Positions 1 through 8,599 of a stretch of DNA of 40,414 bases are shown one piece after another. The notes under the pieces are model-generated. The model was not told the DNA's origin. It saw only the letters and a program-made list of their open reading frames with translations, and searched no databases. Origin of the DNA: Oscillospiraceae bacterium (GTDB lineage Bacteria; Bacillota; Clostridia; Oscillospirales; Oscillospiraceae); contig JAISHS010000032.1 in NCBI GenBank assembly GCA_031262405.1, positions 1 through 40,414 of the forward strand, written 5' to 3'. How positions within the stretch are numbered: the first letter of the stretch is position 1; each line of letters begins with the position of its first letter. The position numbers and the translations under genes were made by a program.

Positions 1-119
1 CGCCTGCGAAAATCTCCACCGGCACGCCTGCCCCCTTGACAATTTTTGGCTTACCCCTATCTTTCACAGGCTTACCCATGTCCTGACATTAAAGACTTAC
101 CGATGTCCTGATTTGTACA
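1..119 (-). mobile_element. probable terminus of an IS21-like insertion sequence (element runs off the window)
   Basis: Read on the minus strand from 119, the sequence starts with TGT and carries three spaced copies of a motif of the form GGACATsGGTAAGyC (the third is shortened to GGGGTAAGCC) within about 75 nt. Several spaced short direct repeats behind a TGT-type end are typical of IS21-family termini, where they bind the transposase. The transposase genes would lie to the left, outside the window. The element ends directly at the heptamer array that follows. The family assignment is inference. The repeated motif itself is plainly visible. A non-mobile repeat is the alternative. Confidence 0.4.
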
Positions 120-124
120 CCACC

Positions 125-159
125 TATCTATTATCTGTTATCTCATATCTCTTATCTGC
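125..159. repeat. heptamer array H1 (TATCTnn x5)
   Basis: Five consecutive 7-bp units share TATCT and vary in the last two bases (AT, GT, CA, CT, GC). The array begins right after CCACC and ends five bases from the stop codon of the minus-strand LRR gene. The same CCACC plus TATCTAT start occurs in array H2, where a GTCGCC hairpin precedes it. Here the hairpin part is replaced by the putative IS end. Confidence 0.8.
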
Positions 160-164
160 CCTTA

Positions 165-2204
165 TCAGTCCGGTGTATAGCTCTTACTTGTGTCGATGAT
201 TATGGTTTGATTCGCGCCGTCCCAATCGACCTCAAAATCAAAGAGCTCACCGATGTCGCGGAGCTTAAAATAGTTGCTATTCTCTATGTGGTACGCCGTA
301 ATGTTGACTTCTCTGCCGTCGAGTGTGACCTTAGATGTTGTCGTTTTCGGCGTTTTCGTGCCCGTACCCTTGCCTGTCATCTCTCCGCCGACAGGCGTAT
401 ACGGCCTCCCGCTCGTGAGGAGAATCTTCTGCGCCGCGCCGTCCCAGGTCACTTCAAACTGTTTTTCACTGCCGGAGAGTATATACGCCAAATCGCGGAG
501 CTTGAAGTAGTTATTGTCGTTGATGTGGTAAGCGTCAAACGCCACGGTTTTGCCGTTGACGATAACAGTTGACGCTGTAGGTTTAGCGGTGAGAGCGGGC
601 GGCGCGGTCAGTAAAACATAGGGAATGCTGTTACTAAGCGCGTACCGCTGCGCAAAGGAACCGGAATAGCAGTATATTGTGAGATTGTCGCAACCGTAAA
701 ATGCATAATCACCAATCGCCGTTACACTGTTCGGTATCGTCACACTCGTGAGGCTTTCACAACTGTAAAACGCGTCATCGCCAATCGTCGTCACGCTGTT
801 CGGTATGGTCACGCTCGTGAGACTCTCGCAAAAGCAAAACGCGAAATCGCCAATCGTCGTCACACTGTTCGGTATCGCCACGTTCGTTAGGTTGTAGCAA
901 TTGCAAAAGGCCCAATCTCCAATCGTCATCACGCTGTTCGGTATTGTCACACTCGTGAGGTTTTCGCAAAAATAAAATGCCTCCTCGCCAATCACCGTAA
1001 CACTGTTCGGTATTGTTACGCTCGTAAGATTGTTGCACAAAACAAACGCCTCATAGCCAATCGTCGTCACGCTATTGGGGATGCTATAAGCTGAGTCTTT
1101 TCTCCCAGCCGGATAAGAGAGAAACTGGGTTCTATCCTTTGACAACAAAACCCCGCTATCGTCAGTGAAGTATCTATTTTCGTCGTCGACACTAATATTC
1201 AGAAGGCTGACGCAAGCCATAAACGCGCCACCGCCAATCGATGTCACGCTGTTTGGTATCGTCACGCTCGTTAGGCTTTCGCAACAATAAAACGCCGTAT
1301 TACCAATCGCCGTTACACTGTTCGGTATCGCCATACTTGTGAGGCTTATACACCAAGCAAGTGCGTAATCGCCAATCGTCGTCACACTGTTCGGAATCAC
1401 TACGTTCGTGAGATTTATGCAACTGTTAAATGCCCCCTCGCTAATCGATGTCACGCCATTCGGTATTGTCACGCTCGTGAGACCGGAGCAATAGGCAAAC
1501 GCCCAATCGCCGATCGTCGTAATGCTGTTTGGGATACTATAAACTGAGACTTTTCGCCCTTCCGGGTAACGGAGAAATTGAGTTCTATCCTTTGACAATA
1601 AAATTCCGTCATCGTCAGCGAAGTACCTGTTTTCGTCGTCGACAAAAATATACAGTAGATTTTCGCAAAAGATGAACGCGTCGTTTCCAATTGTCTTCAC
1701 GCTGCTTCCTATCGTCACGCTCGTGAGACTTGTGCAATCCATAAACACGCCCTTGCTAATCACCGTCACGCTGTTCGGTATCGTCACGCTCGTGAGACCG
1801 GAGCAATAGGCAAACGCGCCATCGCCAATCGATGTCACGCTGTTTGGTATCGTCACGCTCACGAGGCTTGTGCAACTCTCAAACGCGTAATTGCCAATAA
1901 TCGTCACACTGTTCGGTATTGTCACGCTCGCGAGGCTTTCGCAACCCAAAAACGCCCCATAGCCAATCGTCGTCACTCCATCAACGATATTTACGCTAAT
2001 TATGCCAGAGTCCATAAACCACGAACTATCGCCGTAACCCAAATCCCACATCGCGCCTGTGCCGCTTATCGTGAGCGTACCTCTATCATCCAGCGTCCAA
2101 TACACATTATCGCCGCACTGGCCGCTACTTGCGGCGGATGCAACCCCGGGTAGCAGCGCAAGGCATAGGCAAAGCGCGAGCGAGAGAGAGAATATCCTTT
2201 TCAT
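165..2204 (-). CDS. secreted BspA-type leucine-rich-repeat protein with C-terminal copper-amine-oxidase-N-like domains
   Basis: A 679-residue protein with a signal peptide (hydrophobic core at residues 7-19, AxA-type cleavage near residue 24). Residues about 60-515 are BspA/TpLRR-type (LRR_5) repeats of about 23 residues with the pattern SLTSVTIPNSVTTIG..AF. Two of them are interrupted by a VDDENRYF...LLSKDRTQF segment (about 188-225 and 338-375). Residues about 545-679 hold two copies of a FKLRD..(Y/E)(I/L)-type domain resembling the copper amine oxidase N-terminal/stalk domain common in secreted Clostridia proteins. GGAGG lies upstream of the ATG. Proteins of this type are exported and often mediate binding; no ligand can be deduced and no LPXTG motif is present. 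The repeats are nearly identical at the DNA level. Confidence 0.85.
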   Translation of the reverse strand: MKRIFSLSLALCLCLALLPGVASAASSGQCGDNVYWTLDDRGTLTISGTGAMWDLGYGDSSWFMDSGIISVNIVDGVTTIGYGAFLGCESLASVTIPNSVTIIGNYAFESCTSLVSVTIPNSVTSIGDGAFAYCSGLTSVTIPNSVTVISKGVFMDCTSLTSVTIGSSVKTIGNDAFIFCENLLYIFVDDENRYFADDDGILLSKDRTQFLRYPEGRKVSVYSIPNSITTIGDWAFAYCSGLTSVTIPNGVTSISEGAFNSCINLTNVVIPNSVTTIGDYALAWCISLTSMAIPNSVTAIGNTAFYCCESLTSVTIPNSVTSIGGGAFMACVSLLNISVDDENRYFTDDSGVLLSKDRTQFLSYPAGRKDSAYSIPNSVTTIGYEAFVLCNNLTSVTIPNSVTVIGEEAFYFCENLTSVTIPNSVMTIGDWAFCNCYNLTNVAIPNSVTTIGDFAFCFCESLTSVTIPNSVTTIGDDAFYSCESLTSVTIPNSVTAIGDYAFYGCDNLTIYCYSGSFAQRYALSNSIPYVLLTAPPALTAKPTASTVIVNGKTVAFDAYHINDNNYFKLRDLAYILSGSEKQFEVTWDGAAQKILLTSGRPYTPVGGEMTGKGTGTKTPKTTTSKVTLDGREVNITAYHIENSNYFKLRDIGELFDFEVDWDGANQTIIIDTSKSYTPD

Positions 2205-2269
2205 TGAGGTTTCCTCCGATTTTAGATTTTAACAAAAAGTGTACTCCTGCCAAGTTGGTTTATATCTCC

Positions 2270-2297
2270 ATTGTATACCAAAAATCGCCATTGTCAA
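2270..2297 (-). promoter_or_regulatory. sigma-A-type promoter of the LRR gene
   Basis: On the minus strand there is TTGACA at 2297-2292, a 16-nt spacer and TACAAT at 2275-2270, about 65 nt before the LRR start codon. This is a near-consensus housekeeping promoter. Confidence 0.7.
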
Positions 2298-2392
2298 ATG
2301 ATTTGTGAACTTTTTTACAACTATATTTACTAATTATCGCTAAACAAGTGCAGTAATTTAACTTTTCGCCTTTCCTACAATCTCTCGCCCCC

Positions 2393-2436
2393 AAAAAAGT
2401 TAACCCTCCGCGTCGGCTGCCCCGACGCGGAGGGTT
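2393..2436 (-). terminator. intrinsic terminator downstream of the glycosyltransferase
   Basis: A perfect 15-bp GC-rich stem (2402-2416 with 2422-2436, 5-nt loop) is followed on the minus strand by AAC and six T residues. It lies about 80 nt after the stop codon of the minus-strand GT2 gene, beyond the repeat module. Confidence 0.85.
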
Positions 2437-2454
2437 CATTTGATTTTCAATCTC

Positions 2455-2511
2455 GTCGCCTCAAGGCGACTCCACCTATCTATTATCTTTTATCTATTAT
2501 CTCTTATCCGC
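2455..2511. repeat. hairpin plus heptamer array H2
   Basis: A GTCGCC-TCAA-GGCGAC hairpin (2455-2470) is followed by TCCACC and five 7-bp units (2477-2511: TATCTAT, TATCTTT, TATCTAT, TATCTCT, TATCCGC). The array ends two bases before the stop codon of the minus-strand glycosyltransferase. It is the clearest full example of the hairpin-TCCAC-heptamer module. Confidence 0.85.
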
Positions 2512-2513
2512 CC

Positions 2514-3725
2514 TCACGCAACTTCGCTCAGCGAAATATCCCTCGTATGGTCAATCTGCTCCCAGGTACGCGTGGTGTGGAAAATCGCCAGCACCTGCAG
2601 CGGCAGCCAGGACGCCAGAAAAATCGGATAGGTCAAAATACTCTTAAGCAGCCGCCTGTTCCAAGTCTTCGTGAAAATCGTTATGGCTAGCGCCCCAAGG
2701 CACCCCCCGACATAAGCCGCCGCGACGAGACCCACCAGACTCAGCCCCTCATTCGGCAGCACCGGCGGCAGCACAATCAGCACAATACTAATCGCCGCCG
2801 GAATAAAAGCCAGTGCCTGAGCAAAGGGGTTTAGGTGATACATAACGCAGTCCGCCTTGAGCGCGCGCCTGCCGCCCTTCATCGACCGAAGCAACTTGCC
2901 GAGCCTGAGCCTGCCCACCTCAACAATACCGCTGCACCACCGCTTGCGCTGGGTAAGCGAAACGGAGAAGGAATTCGGGTGCTCCTCATATGTAACGGCG
3001 TCCGGCGCCCAGTCGATTCTAATCCCCCGCTCGGCACACTGCTCGGCAAACTCAATGTCCTCCGTGAGACTCACCGTGTGCCAGCCGCCCAACTCCTCGA
3101 GCACGTTACGATGCACGGCAAAGCCCGTGCCAATCATCTTCGCCGATAGCCCTATCGCCGAGCGCGGCCGACTATAGAGCAGATACCCCATTCTAAAATA
3201 TATGGCATAGCAGCCCGAAACCCAAGAATCATAAGCATTCTTCGCCTCGTTGCGCCCCTTTACAACCCTTGAGCCCGACATAAAAGCGTCGTTGCACTCC
3301 GCTAAAAAACGCCTGTCAACCACATTGTCAGAGTCAAACACGCAAAACGCGTCATAACCCAAGTCCTCGTCCATCAGCTCACCCAGACACTGCTCGAGCA
3401 CATCGCCCTTGCACTTCACATCGCGGCACTCAAAGACCCGCGCGCCGTGCGCCTCGGCAACGGCAGCCGTATCGTCCGTACAGTTATTCACGGCAACATA
3501 GATATCAAAGAGCTCGTCGGGATAGTCCTGCAGCTTAAGGCTCTCAATGAGCTGACCTATTACCTTCTCCTCATTTCGCGCGGGCAGCACGACCGCAAAG
3601 CGCACCGACGGCGCCGCTCTTGCTCGCTTTTTCTGCCGCAGGAAAACAAACAGGCCAATAAATATGTAATAGACCGAGAAAAGCTTGAGCAGCAGCCCAA
3701 GTATAAAAACAGTGTCCGATAGCAT
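2514..3725 (-). CDS. membrane-associated family 2 glycosyltransferase
   Basis: A 403-residue inverting GT2 enzyme that would transfer sugar from a nucleotide-sugar donor at the cytoplasmic membrane face. There is an N-terminal membrane segment (about 6-29), the nucleotide-binding motif PARNEE (about 48-53), metal-binding DSD (131-133), catalytic TED (221-223) and QRKRW (259-263), then C-terminal membrane segments. TED plus QxxRW marks the processive, cellulose synthase/NodC-like branch, so a polysaccharide product is likely. I chose ATG 3725, with AAGGA 8 nt upstream, over a TTG six codons earlier. It stands alone and is followed by a terminator. The product cannot be named. Confidence 0.85.
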   Translation of the reverse strand: MLSDTVFILGLLLKLFSVYYIFIGLFVFLRQKKRARAAPSVRFAVVLPARNEEKVIGQLIESLKLQDYPDELFDIYVAVNNCTDDTAAVAEAHGARVFECRDVKCKGDVLEQCLGELMDEDLGYDAFCVFDSDNVVDRRFLAECNDAFMSGSRVVKGRNEAKNAYDSWVSGCYAIYFRMGYLLYSRPRSAIGLSAKMIGTGFAVHRNVLEELGGWHTVSLTEDIEFAEQCAERGIRIDWAPDAVTYEEHPNSFSVSLTQRKRWCSGIVEVGRLRLGKLLRSMKGGRRALKADCVMYHLNPFAQALAFIPAAISIVLIVLPPVLPNEGLSLVGLVAAAYVGGCLGALAITIFTKTWNRRLLKSILTYPIFLASWLPLQVLAIFHTTRTWEQIDHTRDISLSEVA

Positions 3726-4322
3726 AAGGTAGTTCCTTCCCAAAAAGTCTCCGTCCCACGTGACGCTCTCTCAGAATCGCGGGCGGTTTATATCCTCTTC
3801 GGTTTCTAAATTAACATTTTTAGTGTTAAGAATCAACTGACTAAGTCCTTAAGAAATCTTTAAGCAAGCTGTGTCTTACTCGTATTAGTACAGTAATAAT
3901 ACAGTACAAAAACCCGCTTGTCAAGCAAAATTACGGGAATGCTCTGAAGATTATTTCGGTGCTAATCACAAAAATATGCCCTCTCATGTATGAAAATTTT
4001 ATGAAATTTTTCCTGCACAAAATTCGATTAGTAACAAATAGTTACAAAAAGATTACTAGAATTCCTCATATATTTACTAAATACTACGTTAATAAATTAT
4101 CAATCCTTGCGTTCCGGCTGAAAATATGGTATGTTAAAAAAACCCCACATTCGCGGGAAGCATAATCTAGCAAAAATGTGGGAAATATTTCTCTGTAATC
4201 GTGCATATTTATGTTAAGGGTGGGGATGTATGCTACACATCGGCTATATGCAAGAAAACCGCCAAGAAGCAAGGACATTAATTCGACAAAAAATCCCCCT
4301 GCCCTTTTTTAAGGAGGTATTT
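3726..4322. other. AT-rich divergent spacer with several short inverted and direct repeats
   Basis: About 600 nt separate the minus-strand glycosyltransferase from the plus-strand hydrolase, with clearly lower GC than the neighbours. I see no convincing gene; the short reading frames here look random. Visible structure: a direct repeat TACAGTA at 3889 and 3900 (11-bp period), an inverted repeat GTAAC-N5-GTTAC at 4031-4045, and an 8-bp inverted repeat CCCACATT/AATGTGGG at 4144-4151 and 4175-4182. These may be operators or transcript structures for the divergent genes. No function can be assigned. Confidence 0.4.
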
Positions 4323-4922
4323 ATGAAGAAAGTAACTGCGTTTTTATCGGCGCTCATGGTCTCGGCAACTATACTCACCGTGCCGACTCAAGCCGAAACT
4401 GCGTTTGACGAGAACGTCGACTACATGAGCGTGATGGTTGTCTCGGCTACGATCGGAGATATGGAGACCGGCCGCGCGGCCGAGCAGGCGCGCAACGCAA
4501 AAATTGAGGCCTTAGGCTCCGGATACACTATGATCTCTTTTGACGATCTGTTCCTGCTGTCCAAGATTATCTATGCCGAGGCCGGAAGCGCTTGGCTGCC
4601 CATGGACTGGAAGATGTGCGTGGGCGAGGTCGTTTTAAACCGCGTGGCAAGCCCCGAGTTTCCGAACACCATAGCGGAGGTTCTGGCACAGCCGGGTCAG
4701 TATTACGGACAGAACAGCTCATATTTCAACAGGCTCCTGCCCAGTGAAACCTGCGTCATCGCGGCGCAGCAGCTGCTGGAGGGTCAGCGCATCATGAACG
4801 ATGAGACGGTTGTTTTCCAGGCGAATTTCACTCAGGGCAGCGGAATTCACACAGCGCTCTATGACGGCGCTCTCGGCTGGACCTACTTCTGCCACAGCGC
4901 CCGCCCCTGGATTTACGCCTAA
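4323..4922 (+). CDS. secreted SleB/CwlJ-type cell wall hydrolase
   Basis: A 199-residue exported protein with a signal peptide at about 1-25 (cleavage near QAE) and a Hydrolase_2 (SleB/CwlJ) domain at about 72-199. The hallmark is LLSKIIYAEA...GEVVLNRVASPEFPNTIAEVL followed by a PGQ(Y/F) segment. SleB-type enzymes are lytic transglycosylases acting on spore cortex or vegetative peptidoglycan. The conserved Glu in YAEA is the presumed catalytic residue. I chose ATG 4323 because AAGGAGGT lies 6 nt upstream; the in-frame codons before it are not coding. The LysM or PG-binding domain of classical SleB is absent, so its role in germination is not certain. Confidence 0.85.
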   Translation: MKKVTAFLSALMVSATILTVPTQAETAFDENVDYMSVMVVSATIGDMETGRAAEQARNAKIEALGSGYTMISFDDLFLLSKIIYAEAGSAWLPMDWKMCVGEVVLNRVASPEFPNTIAEVLAQPGQYYGQNSSYFNRLLPSETCVIAAQQLLEGQRIMNDETVVFQANFTQGSGIHTALYDGALGWTYFCHSARPWIYA

Positions 4923-4948
4923 CGGCTTGTCGAAAGAGGGCTAATTTG

Positions 4949-4976
4949 TCGGGAGGGAACGAAAGTTCCCTCCCGA
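4949..4976. terminator. bidirectional terminator between convergent genes
   Basis: A perfect 12-bp stem (4949-4960 with 4965-4976) has a GAAA tetraloop and is followed on the plus strand by a T/A-rich tail. It sits in the 64-nt gap between the SleB-type gene (plus) and the thioesterase gene (minus). Confidence 0.85.
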
Positions 4977-4986
4977 TTTATATTTA

Positions 4987-5724
4987 TTATTTAAATGTAA
5001 ACTCCGCTGAGAATCTGAGTGTGCCGTCCGCTTCGCCGGAGACGCGATAACCCTCGGCCGCCTCACCGCCGTAAATACTAAGGCTCTCGCCGAGCTTTGT
5101 CTCCTGATTAAAGGTAATATGAAAATCCTTTACGCCGCGCTCACGCAGTGCCTGCGGCAGAAAATCCATGGCGATAGCACCGTAAACGGCATTGTTCACA
5201 TGCCCGTTGCCGTCGATATCGGAGTAATACACGGGGCGTAGTCCCAGCGGCTCCAAGGCCGCGTCCCGGCGCAGCTTCTTGCAGTCCGGGCAGCGGGCCT
5301 GACGCACCACCATCTCCGGCAGCTCGCGCAGCGAGTTTGGACGCAGCAGCGCCCTCGAGACGGGGTCGGCGATAATCCACGCGCTGGAGGCCGCCGCAAG
5401 AAGCTCCTCTCCCTCTCCGAATATCTCATAGTCGCGGTATAGCAGAGGCCCCTTTATCTCCCGCGCCCAGGTCTGAGTCACAATCTCTTGACTGTAAACC
5501 GGCGTGCGTATAAAGCTGATCGCCAGCTGCGAGAGCAAAAACACCTGTCCCCTGTCGAGCAGCTCCTGATGCCCAAGATTTCGGCTGCGCTCAAAATGCT
5601 CCCCCGCCAGCTCGCTGAGCAGCTTCATTATGAAGCGCAGACTCGCGCGCTCCATGGCGTCGCAGTCCCCGAACCGCAGCTGATACCGTCTGTTAAAAAC
5701 TCCTCCGTCTGACCAAAAATCCAT
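4987..5724 (-). CDS. acyl-ACP thioesterase family protein
   Basis: A 245-residue protein made of two hot-dog halves. It would hydrolyse acyl-ACP (or acyl-CoA) to free fatty acid in the cytoplasm. The second half carries D-x-N-x-H-V-N-N (171-178), the Asn/His catalytic signature of bacterial FatA/FatB-like thioesterases. The first half has the typical RFGDCDAMERASL opening, with GPLLYRDYEIF near 92-102. ATG 5724 is chosen because AGGAG sits 5 nt upstream; a TTG nine codons earlier lacks such a site. A CPDC motif at 145-148 between the two halves is unusual. The gene is monocistronic and convergent with the hydrolase. Chain-length preference cannot be read from the sequence. Confidence 0.85.
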   Translation of the reverse strand: MDFWSDGGVFNRRYQLRFGDCDAMERASLRFIMKLLSELAGEHFERSRNLGHQELLDRGQVFLLSQLAISFIRTPVYSQEIVTQTWAREIKGPLLYRDYEIFGEGEELLAAASSAWIIADPVSRALLRPNSLRELPEMVVRQARCPDCKKLRRDAALEPLGLRPVYYSDIDGNGHVNNAVYGAIAMDFLPQALRERGVKDFHITFNQETKLGESLSIYGGEAAEGYRVSGEADGTLRFSAEFTFK

Positions 5725-5773
5725 CTGAACTCCTAAATGTATAAATTTCAAACTCTTTTACAAATTTTATTTA

Positions 5774-5801
5774 ATTATACCTAAAAAAATCGCTTAGTCA
5801 A
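5774..5801 (-). promoter_or_regulatory. promoter of the thioesterase gene
   Basis: Minus strand: TTGACT (5801-5796), a 16-nt spacer and TATAAT (5779-5774), about 50 nt before the start. The -35 region overlaps a perfect 10-bp palindrome GTCAATTGAC (5797-5806), which could be a repressor site. Confidence 0.7.
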
Positions 5802-5863
5802 TTGACGAGCTGTAAACTTTCAATTAACCTCACAAAACTTTGTAGAAATTTCAATTTTCTGCT

Positions 5864-5891
5864 TTGTATTTTCCCCCGCTTAGTGTATAAT
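5864..5891 (+). promoter_or_regulatory. promoter of pta
   Basis: TTGTAT (5864-5869), a 16-nt spacer and a perfect TATAAT (5886-5891), about 57 nt before the pta start codon. It is divergent from the thioesterase promoter. Confidence 0.7.
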
Positions 5892-5947
5892 GTCCCGTGG
5901 ATGGGCAGAGCCTGCCAATCCTTGACTATTTCTATTGGAGGGTAAAA

Positions 5948-6946
5948 ATGCTTACAAATATTCTAAAGAAGCTCAAAGAGTTTCGCCGCACCATCGTATT
6001 CACCGAGGGTGAGGACCCCCGTATACTCGAGGCCGCCTCACGGCTGCTCAAAGAGGATATAATGAACTGCGTGCTCGTCGGCGACCCCGAAAAGATAAAA
6101 GCGGCATCTCAGCTCGCCGGCTTTGATATCGAAGGCGCACAGCTAATAGACCCTAATAGCTTTGCGGAGTTTGACGCTATGGTCGCTCAAATGGTAGAGC
6201 TGCGCCGCGGCAAGATGACCGCCGACGAGTGCCGCGAGCTTCTTAAAAAAAGCAACTACTTCGGTACTATGCTCGTCAAAATGGGCAAGGCAGACGGGCT
6301 CCTCGGCGGCGCTACTTACTCCACGGCGGATACTGTCCGCCCCGCGCTGCAAATCGTAAAAACAAAGCCCGGCGCTCACCTTGTCAGCTCAAGCTTTATT
6401 CTCGTGCGCGGGGATGAGCGTCTGGCGATGGGCGACTGCGCCATAAACCTCACCTACGAAAACGACGTAGATAAAGACGGCAACATTAAGCTCTACGGCA
6501 GCGACAAGCTCGCCAAGGTCGCCGTCGAAACCGCCCGCACCGCTTCAATCTTCGGCATCGACCCGAAGGTCGCGCTGCTCAGCTTCTCGACCAAGGGAAG
6601 CGGCAAGGGCGCAACGGTCGCCCTCTCCCGCGAGGCAACAGAGAAGGCAAAGGCCTTGGCTCCCGACCTCGCCATAGACGGCGAGCTGCAGTTTGACGCG
6701 GCGGTCTCCTCCGTCGTCGCGGGAACCAAGTGCAAGGGCTCTCCCGTCGCGGGGCAAGCCAACACCTTCATCTTCCCGAATATCGAGTCCGGCAACATCG
6801 GCTACAAAATCGCCCAGCGGCTCGGCGGCTTCGAGGCTTACGGCCCCATTCTCCAGGGTCTCAACGCCCCCATCAACGACCTCTCGCGCGGCTGCACGGC
6901 TGACGAGGTCTACACCATGGCGATAATCACAATGGGTCTCATCTAA
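5948..6946 (+). CDS. pta: phosphate acetyltransferase
   Basis: A 332-residue short-form phosphotransacetylase that interconverts acetyl-CoA plus phosphate with acetyl phosphate plus CoA in the cytoplasm, normally feeding acetate kinase for ATP. The whole protein is the PTA_PTB domain, with RRTIVFTEGEDPRILEAA at the N-terminus, GLLGGATYSTADTVRPALQ mid-protein, and SGNIGYKIAQRLGG plus GLNAPINDLSRGC near the C-terminus. The long-form N-terminal DRTGG extension is absent. The start is ATG 5948 with GGAGGG 5 nt upstream; an in-frame GTG 17 codons earlier has no such site. ackA is not adjacent. The next gene begins 9 nt downstream, so the two are probably co-transcribed. Confidence 0.95.
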   Translation: MLTNILKKLKEFRRTIVFTEGEDPRILEAASRLLKEDIMNCVLVGDPEKIKAASQLAGFDIEGAQLIDPNSFAEFDAMVAQMVELRRGKMTADECRELLKKSNYFGTMLVKMGKADGLLGGATYSTADTVRPALQIVKTKPGAHLVSSSFILVRGDERLAMGDCAINLTYENDVDKDGNIKLYGSDKLAKVAVETARTASIFGIDPKVALLSFSTKGSGKGATVALSREATEKAKALAPDLAIDGELQFDAAVSSVVAGTKCKGSPVAGQANTFIFPNIESGNIGYKIAQRLGGFEAYGPILQGLNAPINDLSRGCTADEVYTMAIITMGLI

Positions 6947-6955
6947 TAATTAACT

Positions 6956-8569
6956 ATGCTTAAAGTCCGTGATATGGAGCTGCCTCCGGGCAGCTCCGAC
7001 AACGATATAAGGCAAAAATGCGCAAAAATCCTGGGCGTCTCCCCCGAGACGCTCCGGGATTTTGCGCTCTCAAGGCTCTCCATAGACGCACGGAAAAAAT
7101 CCGCCGTCCGTCTCGTCGTCAGCGCGACAGTCACGCTTCCGAACGAGGCCGAAGCTCTCGCCCGCTGCGATAAAAAATCGGTCTCATCCTTCGTCCCCCT
7201 GACATATACTTTTCCGCAAGTGCGAAGGAAAAGCGCCCTGCGCCCCGTAGTCGTCGGGCTCGGCCCGGCGGGGCTCTTCGCGGCGCTTGAATTATCACGT
7301 GCGGGTGTTCCTCCGATAGTTCTCGAGCGCGGCGAGCCGATTGAAAAGCGCACTCAGCACGTCGCCGATTTCTGGCGCGAAGGATCGCTCGAGCCAAACT
7401 CCAACGTCCAGTTCGGCGAGGGCGGCGCGGGCGCGTTTTCAGACGGCAAGCTCACCACCGGAATCTCCGACCCGCGCGCGGCTCACGTTCTGGAGACCTT
7501 TGCGCAGTTCGGCGCGCCGCGCGATATCCTCTGGTCTGCCAAGCCCCACATCGGCACAGACTACCTGCGCCGCGTGGTTACAAATATGCGCCGCGAGCTG
7601 CTCTCCCTCGGCTGCGACCTGCGCTTCGGGCACAAGCTCACGGGGCTCAAAATAAAAAACTCCGCCCTCTACGCAATAGAAGTCGTCTCCGGCGGCGGCG
7701 CGTATGAACTGCCCTGCGACGCGCTCGTTCTCGCGCCCGGCCACTCCGCGCGGGACACCTTTGAGCTGCTCTGCGGCGTGGGCGTACCGATTCAGCCGAA
7801 ACCCTTTTCCCTCGGCGTGCGCATTGAGCACAGCCAAGCGGCGATCTCCCGCTCGCAGTATGGCGATTTCGCCGAAAAGCTTCCCCCGGCGGACTATAAG
7901 CTCTCCTGCCGTCTGCCGGACGGGCGCGGGGTCTATAGCTTCTGCGTCTGCCCCGGCGGCGTGGTCGTGGCGGCGGCGTCGGAGGAGGGCGGGCTCGTCA
8001 CGAACGGCATGAGCGAGTATGCCCGCGGCGGCAAGAACATCAACGGCGGCCTGCTCGTGTCTGTCGTCCCCTCGGACTTTCCCGAAACTGACCCCCTCGC
8101 GGGGCTGCGCTTTCAGCGTCTGTGGGAGACTCGCGCCTTCACCCTCGGCGGGGGAGATTACCGCGCTCCGGCGCAGACGGTAGGCGATTTTCTCAAAAAC
8201 CGCCCCACGCGGCAGTTCGGCAAAATAGAGCCGAGTTATCTTCCCGGCGTCACGGGAGCCGATTTGCGCGGCTGCCTACCTGACTTTGTATCAAATTCCC
8301 TGCACGCCGCCCTGCCCCTGCTGGACGCTCGTCTGCGCGGCTTTGCAGCACCGGACGCGGTACTCACGGGCGTCGAGACCCGCTCCTCCTCCCCTGTGCG
8401 CATACCGCGCGATGAAAATTTCCAGTCTCCCGCCCTGCGCGGCCTCTACCCCTGCGGCGAGGGCGCCGGATTTGCAGGCGGCATCGTCTCCGCCGCCGTC
8501 GACGGCATCAAAGTATCTGAGGCTATAGCTTCAGATACCCTAATGCCGCCCCCGTCGCTCCACGCTTAA
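6956..8569 (+). CDS. FAD-dependent oxidoreductase, COG2509 family
   Basis: A 537-residue cytoplasmic flavoprotein. Residues 1-90 form the small N-terminal domain typical of the family. The dinucleotide-binding GLGPAG motif lies at 101-106, followed by VLERGEP (122-128). A conserved FGEGGAGAFSDGKL segment lies near 155, and a second FAD-contact motif, PCGEGAGFAGGIVSAA, lies near the C-terminus. Family members occur throughout Clostridia without a settled substrate, so I give no reaction. It sits 9 nt after pta. ATG 6956 has no strong ribosome binding site; ATG 6974 is a possible alternative. Confidence 0.85.
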   Translation: MLKVRDMELPPGSSDNDIRQKCAKILGVSPETLRDFALSRLSIDARKKSAVRLVVSATVTLPNEAEALARCDKKSVSSFVPLTYTFPQVRRKSALRPVVVGLGPAGLFAALELSRAGVPPIVLERGEPIEKRTQHVADFWREGSLEPNSNVQFGEGGAGAFSDGKLTTGISDPRAAHVLETFAQFGAPRDILWSAKPHIGTDYLRRVVTNMRRELLSLGCDLRFGHKLTGLKIKNSALYAIEVVSGGGAYELPCDALVLAPGHSARDTFELLCGVGVPIQPKPFSLGVRIEHSQAAISRSQYGDFAEKLPPADYKLSCRLPDGRGVYSFCVCPGGVVVAAASEEGGLVTNGMSEYARGGKNINGGLLVSVVPSDFPETDPLAGLRFQRLWETRAFTLGGGDYRAPAQTVGDFLKNRPTRQFGKIEPSYLPGVTGADLRGCLPDFVSNSLHAALPLLDARLRGFAAPDAVLTGVETRSSSPVRIPRDENFQSPALRGLYPCGEGAGFAGGIVSAAVDGIKVSEAIASDTLMPPPSLHA

Positions 8570-8599
8570 TCCGGAATCCCCCACGGCTTCTGTTTCCCC

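Noticed and set aside
125..2511. CRISPR array suggested by repeated short units
   Set aside because: The units are 7 bp with no spacers, and no cas genes are present.
3959..4278. Short reading frames on both strands in the AT-rich spacer before the SleB-type gene
   Set aside because: They have no ribosome binding sites, odd composition and no recognisable protein pattern; low GC makes chance frames common.
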